Shown: positions 23,822 to 32,899 of the stretch, piece after piece | Numbering within the stretch: the first letter of the stretch is position 1 | How the letters are laid out: each line of letters opens with the position of its first letter | Origin: Pigmentiphaga daeguensis | GTDB taxonomy: Bacteria > Pseudomonadota > Gammaproteobacteria > Burkholderiales > Burkholderiaceae_B | NCBI RefSeq assembly: GCF_039523035.1 | Contig: NZ_BAAAEN010000003.1 | Span: 62,001 to 126,000, forward strand | Direction of reading: 5' to 3' | DNA length: 64,000 nucleotides | Position numbers and translations under genes: made by a program | Notes under the pieces: model-generated | Database searches by the model: none | The model's input: the letters and a program-made list of their open reading frames with translations, nothing else | Told to the model about the DNA's origin: nothing

Positions 23822-26665
23822 ATGACCCCATCGCTTCAAGATCCCGACCTACCTCTTCGCAACGACATCCGACTGCTGGGCCGCCTCCTGGGCGACGTGA
23901 TCCGCGCCAGCGAAGGCGCGGGCGTCTTCGACACCATCGAGACCGTGCGCCGCACCGCGGTGCGCTTCCGCCGCGACGGCAACGCCACCGACGGCCGCGC
24001 GCTGGAGAAGCGCCTAAAGCTGCTGGCGCCCGACGAGACCAACTCCGTGGTCCGCGCCTTCACCTACTATCTGCACCTGGCCAACATCGCCGAGGACCGC
24101 GACCAGAACCGGCGCCGCCGCGCCACCCTGCTCCAGCAGGACGCCCCCGCGCGCGGCAGCCTGCAGGACGCCGTCGCCAGGCTGCGGGCGGCAGGCATCG
24201 GCAACGCGCGCATGCGCCAGTTGCTGGACGAAACGCTGATCTCGCCGGTCCTGACGGCCCACCCCACCGAGGTGCAGCGCAAGAGCACGCTGGACGTGCA
24301 CAAGGAAATCGCCCATCTGCTGCAGGAGCGCGACGACCCGCGCACCACGGACGAATCCTTCGAACAGACCCTGGCCCTGCTGGGGCGCATCACCACGCTG
24401 TGGCAGACGCGCATGCTGCGCAATTCCCGGCTGACGGTGGCCGACGAGATCGAGAACGCGCTGTCCTATTACCGCAGCACCTTCCTGTCCGTCATCCCGC
24501 AGTTGTACGGCCATCTTTCGCGCCTGCTCGGCCGCGAACCGGCCGATCCGTTCGGCCCCCACCCGGCGCCGCTCAAGTCCTTCCTGCGCATGGGCAGCTG
24601 GATAGGCGGCGACCGCGACGGCAATCCCAACGTCGACGCCGAGACGCTGAACCTGGCGCTGCTGCGCCAAAGCACCACGGCCTTCGAGTACTACCTGGAC
24701 GAAACCCACGCGCTCGGCGCCGAGCTGTCCCTGAGCGCGCTGCTGACGCCCGCCTCGCACGCGCTGGCCGCGCTGGCCGAGCAGGGCGGCGACCTTTCCG
24801 AGCACCGCCGCGACGAACCCTACCGGCGCGCGCTGGTCGGCATCTATGCCCGCCTGGCGGCATCGGCGCGAGCGCTGACCGGCCGCGACCTGGCCCGCCG
24901 CGAGGCCCCGCCCGCCCAGCCCTATGCCGAGCCGGCCGAATTCGCCGCCGACCTGGCGGTGATCGCCGACTCGCTCAACGGCCACCACGCCTCGCCCATC
25001 GCCCGGCTGCGCCTGTCGGCGCTGCGCCAGGCGGTGGACGTGTTCGGCTTCCACCTGGCCACCATCGACCTGCGCCAGAGTTCCGACGTGCACGAACGCA
25101 CGGTGGCCGAGCTGTTCGCGCGCGCCGGGGTGCAAGCCGACTACGCCAGCCTGGACGAAGCCGCCCGCATCGAGCTGCTGCGGCGCGAGTTGCAGGAAGT
25201 CCGCCCGCTGGTCTCGCCCTGGCTGCGCTACAGCGAGGAAACCACCCGCGAACTGGACATCTTCCGGGCGGCCGCCAGCGCCCGCCAGCGCTTCGGCGCG
25301 CAGGCCGTGCACCACGCCATCGTGTCGCACACGGAAACCGTGAGCGACCTGCTGGAAGTCCTGGTGCTCCAGCAGGAAACCGGGCTCATCGCGCCCGGAG
25401 GCGGCTCGGCGAACGGACACGTTCCGGCCGACGGCGAAGGGCTGATGGTGGTGCCGCTGTTCGAGACCATTCCCGACCTGGCCAACGGCCCCGGCATCAT
25501 GGCGCAGTTCCTCGACCTGCCCGAGGTCAAGGCCCGCGTGCGCCATGCCCAGCGCGGGGTGCAGGAAGTCATGCTGGGCTATTCCGACAGCAACAAGGAC
25601 GGCGGCTTCCTGACGTCGAACTGGTCCCTGTACCAGGCCGAACGCGCGCTGGTCGAGGTCTTCCGCGCCCGCAAGGTCAGGCTGCGCCTGTTCCATGGCC
25701 GCGGCGGCACCGTGGGCCGGGGCGGCGGCTCGAGCTTCGATGCCATCCTCGCCCAGCCGCCCGGCACGGTGGCCGGCCAGATCCGCCTGACCGAACAGGG
25801 CGAGGTCATCCAGAGCAAGTACAAGGACGCCGACATCGGCCGCTGGCATCTCGAACTGCTGACCGCCGCCACGCTGGAGGCCAGCCTGGCCGACCACACC
25901 GAAAGCGCCTCCGCCGAGGACGCGCTGTTCGCCAGCTACGGGCAGACCATGGACCGCCTGTCGGCCACCGCCATGCGCAGTTACCGCGCCCTGGTCTACG
26001 AGACGCCCGGGTTCGCCGACTACTTCTTCGCCTCGACGCCCATTTCCGAGATCGCCGGCCTGAACATCGGTTCGCGTCCGGCCTCGCGCAAATCCACCGG
26101 GCGCATCGAGGACCTGCGGGCCATTCCCTGGGGCTTCTCGTGGGGCCAGTGCCGGCTGCTGCTGCCTGGCTGGTACGGCATGGGCGCGGCCATCGACGAC
26201 TACCTGCGCCATGGCGAAGGCACCCGGCGCGAGCGCATCGAGCACCTGCAGGCCATGGCGCGCGACTGGCCGTTCTTCCGCACGCTGCTGTCCAACATGG
26301 AAATGGTGCTGGCCAAGACCGACCTGGTCATCGCCTCGCGCTATGCGCAACTGGTGCCGGACACCGCGCTGCGCAAACGCATCTTCGGCGCGATCAGCGA
26401 CGAATGGAAGCGCACCATGAGCGCGCTGAAGCTGATCACCGGCCAGCGCCAGTTGCTGGCCGACAATCCGTCGCTGGCGCGCTCGATCCGCGACCGCATC
26501 GCCTACATCGATCCGCTCAACCACGTGCAGATCGAACTGATCCGCCGCTATCGCGCCACCCGTGGCAAGGCGGGCCGCGCCAAGGCGGATCCGGCCGGCC
26601 GCACCCAGAACGGCATCCACCTGACCATCAACGGCATCGCCGCGGGCCTGCGCAACACCGGCTGA
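23822..26665 (+). CDS. ppc: Phosphoenolpyruvate carboxylase
   Basis: 947-residue anaplerotic enzyme forming oxaloacetate from PEP and bicarbonate. The catalytic histidine motif VLTAHPTEVQRKS lies near residue 150. GSWIGGDRDGNPNV, VMLGYSDSNKDGGF (second signature), the glycine loop FHGRGGTVGRGGG, and the C-terminal RQLLADNPSLARSIRDRIAYIDPLNHVQIELIRRYR followed by NGIHLTINGIAAGLRNTG all match. The ATG at 23822 gives the normal N-terminus, although the reading frame stays open far upstream. It is divergent from hemC and followed by an 11-base-pair hairpin. Confidence 0.97.
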   Translation: MTPSLQDPDLPLRNDIRLLGRLLGDVIRASEGAGVFDTIETVRRTAVRFRRDGNATDGRALEKRLKLLAPDETNSVVRAFTYYLHLANIAEDRDQNRRRRATLLQQDAPARGSLQDAVARLRAAGIGNARMRQLLDETLISPVLTAHPTEVQRKSTLDVHKEIAHLLQERDDPRTTDESFEQTLALLGRITTLWQTRMLRNSRLTVADEIENALSYYRSTFLSVIPQLYGHLSRLLGREPADPFGPHPAPLKSFLRMGSWIGGDRDGNPNVDAETLNLALLRQSTTAFEYYLDETHALGAELSLSALLTPASHALAALAEQGGDLSEHRRDEPYRRALVGIYARLAASARALTGRDLARREAPPAQPYAEPAEFAADLAVIADSLNGHHASPIARLRLSALRQAVDVFGFHLATIDLRQSSDVHERTVAELFARAGVQADYASLDEAARIELLRRELQEVRPLVSPWLRYSEETTRELDIFRAAASARQRFGAQAVHHAIVSHTETVSDLLEVLVLQQETGLIAPGGGSANGHVPADGEGLMVVPLFETIPDLANGPGIMAQFLDLPEVKARVRHAQRGVQEVMLGYSDSNKDGGFLTSNWSLYQAERALVEVFRARKVRLRLFHGRGGTVGRGGGSSFDAILAQPPGTVAGQIRLTEQGEVIQSKYKDADIGRWHLELLTAATLEASLADHTESASAEDALFASYGQTMDRLSATAMRSYRALVYETPGFADYFFASTPISEIAGLNIGSRPASRKSTGRIEDLRAIPWGFSWGQCRLLLPGWYGMGAAIDDYLRHGEGTRRERIEHLQAMARDWPFFRTLLSNMEMVLAKTDLVIASRYAQLVPDTALRKRIFGAISDEWKRTMSALKLITGQRQLLADNPSLARSIRDRIAYIDPLNHVQIELIRRYRATRGKAGRAKADPAGRTQNGIHLTINGIAAGLRNTG

Positions 26666-26674
26666 CGCCGCGCC

Positions 26675-26701
26675 CAGGCGGGCCGCCTGCCGGCCCGCCT
26701 G
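26675..26701 (+). terminator. Hairpin after ppc
   Basis: CAGGCGGGCCG-CCTGC-CGGCCCGCCTG is a perfect 11-base-pair GC stem with a 5-base loop, ten bases after the ppc stop. Only a pyrimidine-rich tail (CTTCCCTCCCC) follows, so it is either a weak intrinsic terminator or an RNA-stabilising hairpin. Confidence 0.6.
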
Positions 26702-26881
26702 CTTCCCTCCCCTACTGCGCCGGCCTTCGCTCGGCGCCTCCCCCGCTCCCCCCCTTTCCGACGTGCGCCGCTTCCGATGCGCGCGCTGTCGCTTTCGTGG
26801 CTTCCCCCTATTGCCTCCATCCTCCGGTAGGTTTTATATTCAAAAAAAGTTTTTCCATACAAAACATCCAGGAAGGAAAGC

Positions 26882-28021
26882 ATGACGGAAGTCGACATCG
26901 CGATCGTCGGGGCGGGCATAGGCGGCATGGCCGCGGCCATCGCCCTGCATCGCGCGGGATTCAAGGTGGGGGTCTACGAACAGGCGCCCAGGTTCGGGCG
27001 CGTGGGCGCGGGCATCAACCTTACGCCCAACGCGGTCAAGGTGCTGGACGGACTGGGCGTGGGCACGGTGCTGCGCGCCACGGCCTACGAACCCACCTGC
27101 CGCATCAGCCGGCTCTGGGACAGCGGCCGGGAAACCTCGCGACTGGAATTGCACACCCAGGGGGCACGGCGCTACGGGGCGCCCCAACTCACCATCCATC
27201 GCGCCGACCTGCTGTCGGCGCTGGAGGCCGCCCTGCCGGCCGGCTCGGTCCGCCTGGGCGCCAAGGTGGCCGGCGTCGGCCAGGACGAGCGCCATGCATG
27301 GCTGGAACTGGCCGATGGAACGCGGGTATCGGCGCGCGCCGTGGTCGGCTGCGACGGCATCCATTCGGTGGTCCGCGAAGCCATCGCCGGCCCCGAAGCC
27401 CCCCGCTTCACCGGCAAGGTCGCGTTCCGCTCCATCGTGCCCACCGCGCCGCTCGCGCGCTACGACCTGACTCCCACCACCAAGTGGTGGGGTCCGGATG
27501 CCTCCAGCCAGATCTTCACCTTCCTGATCGACCGTGGCCAGCGCGAGCTGTTCGTGTTCGCCACCGTGCCCGAGACCGAATGGACGCACGAGTCCTGGTC
27601 GATCCAGGGACACAAGGACGAACTGCTGCGCGCGTACGCAGGCTTTCACGAGGAAGCGCTCGCCATCCTGGAAGGCTGCGACGTCGTCCTCAAGACGGCG
27701 CTCTACGCGCGCGACCCCATGGTGCGCTGGACCCATGGCCGCGTCACCCTGCTGGGCGACGCCTGCCATGCCATGCTGCCCTTCATGGCCCAGGGCGCCG
27801 CCATGGGCCTGGAGGACGCCGCGGTGCTGAGCCGCTGCCTGGGCGAAGCCGGGAACGACGTGCCCGCCGCCCTGCTGCGCTACGAACAGGCCCGGCTGGA
27901 ACGCGCCAGCCGGATCCAGCGCGGCTCGCTGCAGAACGACTGGCTGCGCTCGGACACGAACGCCGACTGGGTCTATGGCTACGACGCCTGGACCGAACCC
28001 CTGCCCGAGCGGGCGCACTGA
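26882..28021 (+). CDS. FAD-dependent aromatic-ring monooxygenase (NicC/salicylate hydroxylase-like)
   Basis: 379-residue group A flavoprotein hydroxylase. FAD fingerprint IAIVGAGIGGMAAAIALHRAG (residues 7-27), the central VVGCDGIHSVVREAI (DG motif) and RVTLLGDACHAMLPFMAQGAAMGLEDA (GD motif) are intact. Several segments (GAGINLTPNAVKVL, TKWWGPD, the C-terminal DWVYGYDAWTEPL) resemble 6-hydroxynicotinate 3-monooxygenase NicC. It hydroxylates, or oxidatively decarboxylates, an aromatic or N-heteroaromatic acid (family knowledge; exact substrate inferred). It forms a set with the Bug and IclR genes downstream. A GGAAGGAAAG ribosome site precedes it. Confidence 0.88.
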   Translation: MTEVDIAIVGAGIGGMAAAIALHRAGFKVGVYEQAPRFGRVGAGINLTPNAVKVLDGLGVGTVLRATAYEPTCRISRLWDSGRETSRLELHTQGARRYGAPQLTIHRADLLSALEAALPAGSVRLGAKVAGVGQDERHAWLELADGTRVSARAVVGCDGIHSVVREAIAGPEAPRFTGKVAFRSIVPTAPLARYDLTPTTKWWGPDASSQIFTFLIDRGQRELFVFATVPETEWTHESWSIQGHKDELLRAYAGFHEEALAILEGCDVVLKTALYARDPMVRWTHGRVTLLGDACHAMLPFMAQGAAMGLEDAAVLSRCLGEAGNDVPAALLRYEQARLERASRIQRGSLQNDWLRSDTNADWVYGYDAWTEPLPERAH

Positions 28022-28050
28022 ACCCTTCCCTTTCCAGCGGAGTCCTTGCC

Positions 28051-29016
28051 ATGCACAGACGACATTTCCTCGGCACCATGATCGCGGCGGCGGGCGCCGG
28101 CGCGGCCCCGGCCGCGCGCGCCCAGCCCGGCTTCCCCTCGCGCCCCATCCGCATGCTGGTGGGCTTCGCGCCCGGCGGCGCCACCGACGTCGCGTTCCGC
28201 GTCCTGGCGCAGAACGCGGCCGCCATCCTGAAGCAGCCGGTCGTGGTCGAGAACAAACCGGGCGCCGGGATGGTGATCCCCGCCCAGATGATGCAGACCA
28301 CCGCCCCCGACGGCTACACGATCGCGCAGATCGCCGTATCGGTGTTCCGCACGCCCTACCTGGTCAAGACCGCCTGGGATCCGCTCAAGGACCTGAGATA
28401 CATCATCGGCCTGGCGGCCTACCCCTTCGGTCTCGTGGTGCCGGCTTCCTCGCCCATCAAGACGGTGGCCGACTACATCGCCTACGCCAAGGCCAACCCC
28501 GGCACGATGACCTACGGCACGCCGGGCACCCTGTCCTCGCCCCACCTGACGATGGAAGACCTGGCCTTCCAGGCCGGCGTGAAATTCAACCACGTGCCCT
28601 ACAAGGGCGGCGCCGAAGCGCTGGCCGCGCTCCTGGGCGGCCACATCATGTCGCTTGCCGACGGCCCAAGCTGGGCGCAGTACGTCGAGTCGGGGCAACT
28701 GCGCCTGCTCGCCACCGGCGGCGAAACGCGCAGCGCGCGCTTCTCGGCGGCGCCCACGCTCAAGGAACTGGGCTACGACATCGTGCAGAACGCCCCTTTC
28801 GGGCTGGCGGCCCCGCGCGACACCGATCCGGGCGTGGTCCGCATCCTGCACGACGCCTTCAAGCAATCCATGGACATGGACAACTACCGCGCCGCGCTCA
28901 AGCAGTACGACCTCGAGCCCGCCTACCTGAGCAGCGAACAGTTCACCCGCTTCGCGGCGGACACCATGCAGAAGGAAAAGCTGTTGATCGACCGGATAGG
29001 GCTGCGCAGACTATAA
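28051..29016 (+). CDS. Bug-family (tripartite tricarboxylate) solute-binding protein
   Basis: 321-residue periplasmic receptor. The leader starts MHRRHFLGTMIAAAGAGAA with cleavage after ARAQ (about residue 27). A lone RR pair gives a weak Tat-like pattern. Family marks are FPSRPIRMLVGFAPGGATD, VVENKPGAGMVIPAQ, APDGYTIAQ and HVPYKGGAEALAALLGG. It is thirty bases after the aromatic monooxygenase gene and 51 before an IclR regulator, so an aromatic acid ligand is plausible. The start ATG at 28051 is chosen by its signal peptide and the CCAGCGGAG sequence upstream. Confidence 0.93.
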   Translation: MHRRHFLGTMIAAAGAGAAPAARAQPGFPSRPIRMLVGFAPGGATDVAFRVLAQNAAAILKQPVVVENKPGAGMVIPAQMMQTTAPDGYTIAQIAVSVFRTPYLVKTAWDPLKDLRYIIGLAAYPFGLVVPASSPIKTVADYIAYAKANPGTMTYGTPGTLSSPHLTMEDLAFQAGVKFNHVPYKGGAEALAALLGGHIMSLADGPSWAQYVESGQLRLLATGGETRSARFSAAPTLKELGYDIVQNAPFGLAAPRDTDPGVVRILHDAFKQSMDMDNYRAALKQYDLEPAYLSSEQFTRFAADTMQKEKLLIDRIGLRRL

Positions 29017-29067
29017 AATGACCGGGCGCAAGGCGCTCCGCCTTGCGACCCGTCCCATCTGGCCCCT

Positions 29068-29907
29068 ATGACCGAACCCCAGCTGCCGGCTACCGACGAC
29101 GGCGACGACGCGCCCGACCATGCTTCCGCTCCCCGCAAGGACCCGTACTGGGTCGATGCGCTCGCCCAGGGCCTGTCCGTGCTCGAAGCCTTCGATTGCG
29201 AACAGCCCTCGCTCACCCTGACCGAACTCGCGCAGCGGCTGGGCTGGAGCCGCAGCAAGCCGTATCGCTTCGTGCACACGCTGGAGAAACTGGGTTTCCT
29301 CGAACGCGAGGAAGTCGGCCGGCGCTACCGCCTGACCGCGCATGCCATGAAGCTCGGCTTCGCCTACCTGAACCGCCTGCCGCTGGTCGAGCTGGCGCAG
29401 CCGATCATGAACCGGCTGCGCACCGAGGTCGGCGCCTCGGTGCACATGGCCATCCTGGACCGCGACGAGCTGGTCTACGTGGCGCAGGCCCGCATCCCGC
29501 TGCCCACGTCGATCGACATCCACGTCGGGTCCCGCATGCCGCCGCACTCGTCCTCGATCGGACGTATCCTGCTGGCCTACAAGCCCCAGGCGGACATCGC
29601 CCGCATCCTGGACGGCGCGCCGATTCCCGCGCTGACCGAAAAATCCACGGTGGATCCCGCCGCGTTCCGCGCGTTGCTGGATACCGCGCGCGAACGCGGC
29701 TACGTCTACAACGACGAGGAATTCCACCGCGGCGTGCGGTCGATCGCCGCGCCCGTGCTGAACGCACAGGGGGAAGTGGTGGCGGGACTGAACGCGACCT
29801 CGATGATCTACACCTTCACGGACGAGGTCGTGGCCGGGACCGTGATCCCGGCCGTCGTGCGAGCGGCGCGGGAATTGTCGCTGGCACTGGGCTACCGCGA
29901 GCGGTAG
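29068..29907 (+). CDS. IclR-family transcriptional regulator
   Basis: 279 residues. A winged helix-turn-helix (VDALAQGLSVLEAFDCEQPS through RLGWSRSKPYRFVHTLEKLGFLER) spans residues about 28-78. An effector-binding domain with PHSSSIGRILLAY and FHRGVRSIAAPVLNAQGEVVAGLN follows. The pattern is that of the PcaR/PobR/CatR-like branch, regulators of aromatic catabolism. Placement directly after the monooxygenase-Bug pair supports local control of those genes. It has a disordered, acidic N-terminal extension (TEPQLPATDDGDDAPDH). Confidence 0.92.
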   Translation: MTEPQLPATDDGDDAPDHASAPRKDPYWVDALAQGLSVLEAFDCEQPSLTLTELAQRLGWSRSKPYRFVHTLEKLGFLEREEVGRRYRLTAHAMKLGFAYLNRLPLVELAQPIMNRLRTEVGASVHMAILDRDELVYVAQARIPLPTSIDIHVGSRMPPHSSSIGRILLAYKPQADIARILDGAPIPALTEKSTVDPAAFRALLDTARERGYVYNDEEFHRGVRSIAAPVLNAQGEVVAGLNATSMIYTFTDEVVAGTVIPAVVRAARELSLALGYRER

Positions 29908-29918
29908 CCCCGGGCGAT

Positions 29919-30017
29919 TCAGCGCAGGTACGACACCGCGACCGCGATCACCACGCCGACGGCGCCGATCAGCACCAGCATCTGCATCAGCGTCAATCCT
30001 TTCTGCAAGCTCTTCAT
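29919..30017 (-). CDS. Tiny prepilin-like membrane peptide
   Basis: 32 residues from ATG 30017, with AGAGGA five bases upstream on the same strand. The sequence is a short basic leader (MKSLQKG) followed by LTLMQMLVLIGAVGV and a hydrophobic run to YLR. This copies the type IV prepilin N-terminus (KG-FTLIE-MLVVI), with the mature position-5 glutamate replaced by glutamine and no globular domain at all. It is antisense to, and between, the IclR and LysR genes. It could be a pilin-gene remnant, a small membrane protein, or a minimal pseudopilin. The ribosome site argues that it is expressed. Confidence 0.5.
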   Translation of the reverse strand: MKSLQKGLTLMQMLVLIGAVGVVIAVAVSYLR

Positions 30018-30231
30018 TCCATCCTCTGGCGCCGCCCCGCGGGGCGGCAATAAGAAAACACGCGTCGAAATCCGACGGGGCATTAGGTTAGCCTGTTTCA
30101 CGCCGCCCGATGGCGCGGGCGCCCCCGGAATGAACATGGTCGCCCACCGAGCGACCAGCCTCCGGTGTGGCGGGTCTATATTTGCAGATTGAGCCCAGTA
30201 TCCACCCATATCGCTTGCGTCGAATTCAATA

Positions 30232-31134
30232 ATGAAGACCACCCTGGACGAGTTGCAGGCCTTCGTGGCCGTCGTGGACACGGGCTCGATCACGGCGGCC
30301 TCGGAAGTGCTCGGGCTGACCATTTCCGCCACCAGCCGCACCCTGGGACGGCTGGAGGAGAAGCTCCAGACCACCCTGCTACGCCGCACGACCAGGCGGC
30401 TGGAGCTGACCGAGGAAGGCTCGACCTTCCTGCGCCATGCGCGCGCCATCCTGGCTTCGGTCGACGAAGCCGAGGAACAGATGGCGGCCCGGCGCCTGCA
30501 CCCGGCAGGGCGGTTGCGGGTCGATGCCTCCACGCCTTTCATGCTGCACGTCCTGGTGCCGCTGCTGGACGGTTTCCGCGCCCGCTACCCCAAGGTTGAA
30601 CTGGAGCTCGATTCGAACGAAGGCATCGTCGACCTGATCGAAAAGCGCACCGACGTGGCCTTCCGCATCGGGGCCTTGAAGGATTCCACCCTGCACGCCC
30701 GCCCCGTCGGCACCAGCCGCATACGCATGCTTGCCAGTCCCGGCTACCTGGCGCGCCACGGTTCGCCGGCCGATCCGGAACAGTTCGAATCGCACACGCT
30801 GCTGGGTTTCACCCAGCCCGAGACGCTGAACGACTGGCCGGTGCGCGACGCGGACGGAAACACCTTGCGCATCCGGCCCACGATCGCCTCGTCCAGCGGG
30901 GAAACGCTGCGGCACATGGCCCTGGCGGGCCTGGGCATCGCCTGCCTGTCGGATTTCATGACCGGCGACGACCGCCGGCAAGGACGCCTGGTGCAATTGT
31001 TTCCCGGGCGGACGCTGGACGTGCGCCAGCCGATCAACGCGGTCTACTACCGCAATACCGCCCTGGCCTCGCGCATCACGGCTTTCGTGGACCACGTCGT
31101 CCAGGCGCTGGGCAAGCGCCCTTTCGACGCATGA
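30232..31134 (+). CDS. LysR-family transcriptional regulator
   Basis: 300 residues. The N-terminal helix-turn-helix (MKTTLDELQAFVAVVDTGSI, SEVLGLTISATSRTLGRLEE, residues 1-45) is followed by a substrate-binding domain with LRVDASTPFMLHVLVPLLDGF, the usual start of the DmlR-type effector domain. It is monocistronic, with no enzyme directly adjacent on either side, so the target is not evident. A 10-base-pair hairpin follows it. Confidence 0.92.
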   Translation: MKTTLDELQAFVAVVDTGSITAASEVLGLTISATSRTLGRLEEKLQTTLLRRTTRRLELTEEGSTFLRHARAILASVDEAEEQMAARRLHPAGRLRVDASTPFMLHVLVPLLDGFRARYPKVELELDSNEGIVDLIEKRTDVAFRIGALKDSTLHARPVGTSRIRMLASPGYLARHGSPADPEQFESHTLLGFTQPETLNDWPVRDADGNTLRIRPTIASSSGETLRHMALAGLGIACLSDFMTGDDRRQGRLVQLFPGRTLDVRQPINAVYYRNTALASRITAFVDHVVQALGKRPFDA

Positions 31135-31151
31135 TGCGCTCCAGAACGACA

Positions 31152-31173
31152 ACGCCCTGCCGAGGCAGGGCGT
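31152..31173. terminator. Bidirectional hairpin between LysR and TerC genes
   Basis: ACGCCCTGCC-GA-GGCAGGGCGT is a perfect 10-base-pair dyad in the 73 bases between two convergent genes. No U-run is present on either strand. Position favours termination or 3'-end protection of both transcripts. Confidence 0.55.
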
Positions 31174-31207
31174 GCCGCGCACCGGGCCTGGCGGCCCCGC
31201 GCTCCGA

Positions 31208-31936
31208 TCAGGCGTGGCTGGCCTGCGCCGCCTTCTTCCGGCGAGCCAACCACATCCCCACGCCGACGACGACCAGCGCGCCTATGATTTCCGCGGCATA
31301 GGTGATCTGCGTGTTGTAGGCCGCCAGCGAGGTCGGCTGGATCACGTGCGACTGGACCGCGACGTCGGTCGCCAGCATGCCGCCGGCAATCCATCCCAGC
31401 AGCGCGCCGCCCAGCGTCACCACGATGGGGAAGCGGTCGATCAGCTTCAGGACCAGCGTGCTGCCCCAGATGATGATGGGCACGCTGACCAGCAGGCCGA
31501 AGATGACCAGCCCGATCTGGTGGGACTCATCCGCCTGCTGGGCCGCGCCCGCGATGGCGATGACGTTGTCCAGGCTCATGACGAAGTCGGCGACGATGAT
31601 GGTCTTGATCGCCCCCAGCAGCGTGGCGCCCCCTTCGATGTTGTCGTGCGACTCGTCCTCGGGCACCAGCAGCTTGATGCCGATCCAGAACAGCAGCACG
31701 CCGCCCACGACCTTCAGGAAGGGAATCTGCAGCATCGTGACCGCGAAGGCGATGAGCACGACGCGCAGCACGATCGCGCCCGCCGTCCCCCACAGGATCC
31801 CCTGCATCCGCCGCTTGGCCGGCAGATTGCGGCAGGCCAGCGCGATGACCACCGCGTTGTCCCCGCCCAGCAGGATGTCGATCAGAATGATTTGAAATAC
31901 GGCCGCCCAGCTGAGCGTCTGGAGAAATTCAAGCAC
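31208..31936 (-). CDS. TerC/YkoY-family integral membrane protein
   Basis: About 242 residues with seven to eight hydrophobic segments. TerC landmarks are LIDILLGGDNAVVIALACRNLP (residues about 17-38) and ADFVMSLDNVIAIAGA, whose paired acidic residues sit inside membrane helices and are thought to bind metal. The family is linked to manganese export and metal loading of secreted proteins. The start is GTG 31936, with AGGGAG upstream; an upstream in-frame extension of about 50 residues looks non-coding. A paralogue lies directly upstream on the same strand. No yybP-ykoY manganese riboswitch was recognised in the 199-base gap. Confidence 0.9.
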   Translation of the reverse strand: MLEFLQTLSWAAVFQIILIDILLGGDNAVVIALACRNLPAKRRMQGILWGTAGAIVLRVVLIAFAVTMLQIPFLKVVGGVLLFWIGIKLLVPEDESHDNIEGGATLLGAIKTIIVADFVMSLDNVIAIAGAAQQADESHQIGLVIFGLLVSVPIIIWGSTLVLKLIDRFPIVVTLGGALLGWIAGGMLATDVAVQSHVIQPTSLAAYNTQITYAAEIIGALVVVGVGMWLARRKKAAQASHA

Positions 31937-32135
31937 GTGTAGCTCCCTAAGCCAGATCCGGACGAGCGAATCTTCCTGTGCGGAAGATTGGCTCTTCCTT
32001 TTTTTGAATTCACGACACCTTTCGGAGGAAGCTCCCACACACCCGCATGCTGGAAGACTTCCCGCCCCGAAGGCGAAACCGGCCCGGCATCCCATGCCAG
32101 GCCGGCGTACTACGATGATGAAGCGTTGCCGGCCG

Positions 32136-32840
32136 TCAAGCGGGCTGGTCGCCGGAGCGGCGCCGCGACATCAGCACCTTGCCCACGACCAGCACGATCA
32201 GGGCCCCGACCACGCCCGCGGCAATCTCGGCGCCATGATGGCTCAACCCCATGGACGCCTCGACGGCCTCGGTATGCAGCGCGGGATCGTTGACGAACAG
32301 TTCGCCGGCGATGAACCCCAGCAGCGCGGCACCCAGCCAGACGATCAGCGGGAAGCGCTCGATGACCTTCAGCAGCAGCGTGCTGCCGAAGATCACCAGC
32401 GGGATGCTGATGGCCAGGCCCAGGACCAGGAGCACGGTATTGCCCATGGCGGCGGCCGCCACGGCAATCACGTTGTCCAGGCTCATGACCAGGTCGGCGA
32501 TCAGGATGGTGCGGATGGCGGCCATCAGGCCGTCCTTGGCCAGCTTGCCTTCGTCCTCTTCACCTTCCGGCAGCAACAGCGAAACACCGATGTACAGCAA
32601 CAGCAGCGAGCCGATCAGTTTCAACCAGGGCAGTTGCAGCAACTGGGCCGCAACCAGCGTCAGGATGATACGCATCACGATGGCGGCCGCAGAGCCGATC
32701 ACGATTGCTTTCTTTTGTTGATGGGCCGGCAGCGAACGAGCCGCCAGCGCGATGACCACCGCGTTGTCCCCCGACAACAGGATGTTCACCCAGATGATTT
32801 GAATGAGAGCCAGTACGAAGGCCGCTGAACCAAATTCCAC
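32136..32840 (-). CDS. TerC/YjbE-family integral membrane protein
   Basis: 234 residues, GTG start at 32840 with AGGAGAG a few bases upstream. It has the same architecture as the neighbouring TerC: WVNILLSGDNAVVIALAARSLPA and ADLVMSLDNVIAVAAAAMG give the two acidic membrane motifs, separated by a short charged cytoplasmic loop (PEGEEDEGKLAKDG). It is probably a divalent metal (manganese) transporter or chaperone. It lies 59 bases after sucD, with a strong hairpin between, so transcription may partly read through from the TCA genes. Confidence 0.9.
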   Translation of the reverse strand: MEFGSAAFVLALIQIIWVNILLSGDNAVVIALAARSLPAHQQKKAIVIGSAAAIVMRIILTLVAAQLLQLPWLKLIGSLLLLYIGVSLLLPEGEEDEGKLAKDGLMAAIRTILIADLVMSLDNVIAVAAAAMGNTVLLVLGLAISIPLVIFGSTLLLKVIERFPLIVWLGAALLGFIAGELFVNDPALHTEAVEASMGLSHHGAEIAAGVVGALIVLVVGKVLMSRRRSGDQPA

Positions 32841-32859
32841 GCTTCTCTCCTGAAATGGC

Positions 32860-32888
32860 GACGGGCGCGGTGATCAACCGCGCCCGTC
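32860..32888 (-). terminator. Hairpin between sucD and terC
   Basis: GACGGGCGCGG and CCGCGCCCGTC form a perfect 11-base-pair stem with a 7-base loop, 12 bases after the sucD stop. On the minus strand it is followed by GCCATTTC and then the AGGAGAG ribosome site of terC, without a U-run. It may attenuate or stabilise the sucCD message. Confidence 0.5.
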
Positions 32889-32899
32889 TCTCTTCTGTT

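Noticed and set aside
23647..29016. A single open frame of almost 1,800 codons on the plus strand
   Set aside because: Only its last 321 codons (28051-29016, Bug protein) have protein-like character. The rest runs out of frame through ppc and the monooxygenase gene and is arginine/proline/glycine-rich shadow sequence caused by high GC.
31937..32135. Possible yybP-ykoY manganese riboswitch upstream of the downstream TerC gene
   Set aside because: The 199-base gap lacks the GGGGAGUA and the conserved purine-rich loop sequences of the element. GC hairpins present are not arranged as the known fold. A covariance-model search would settle it.
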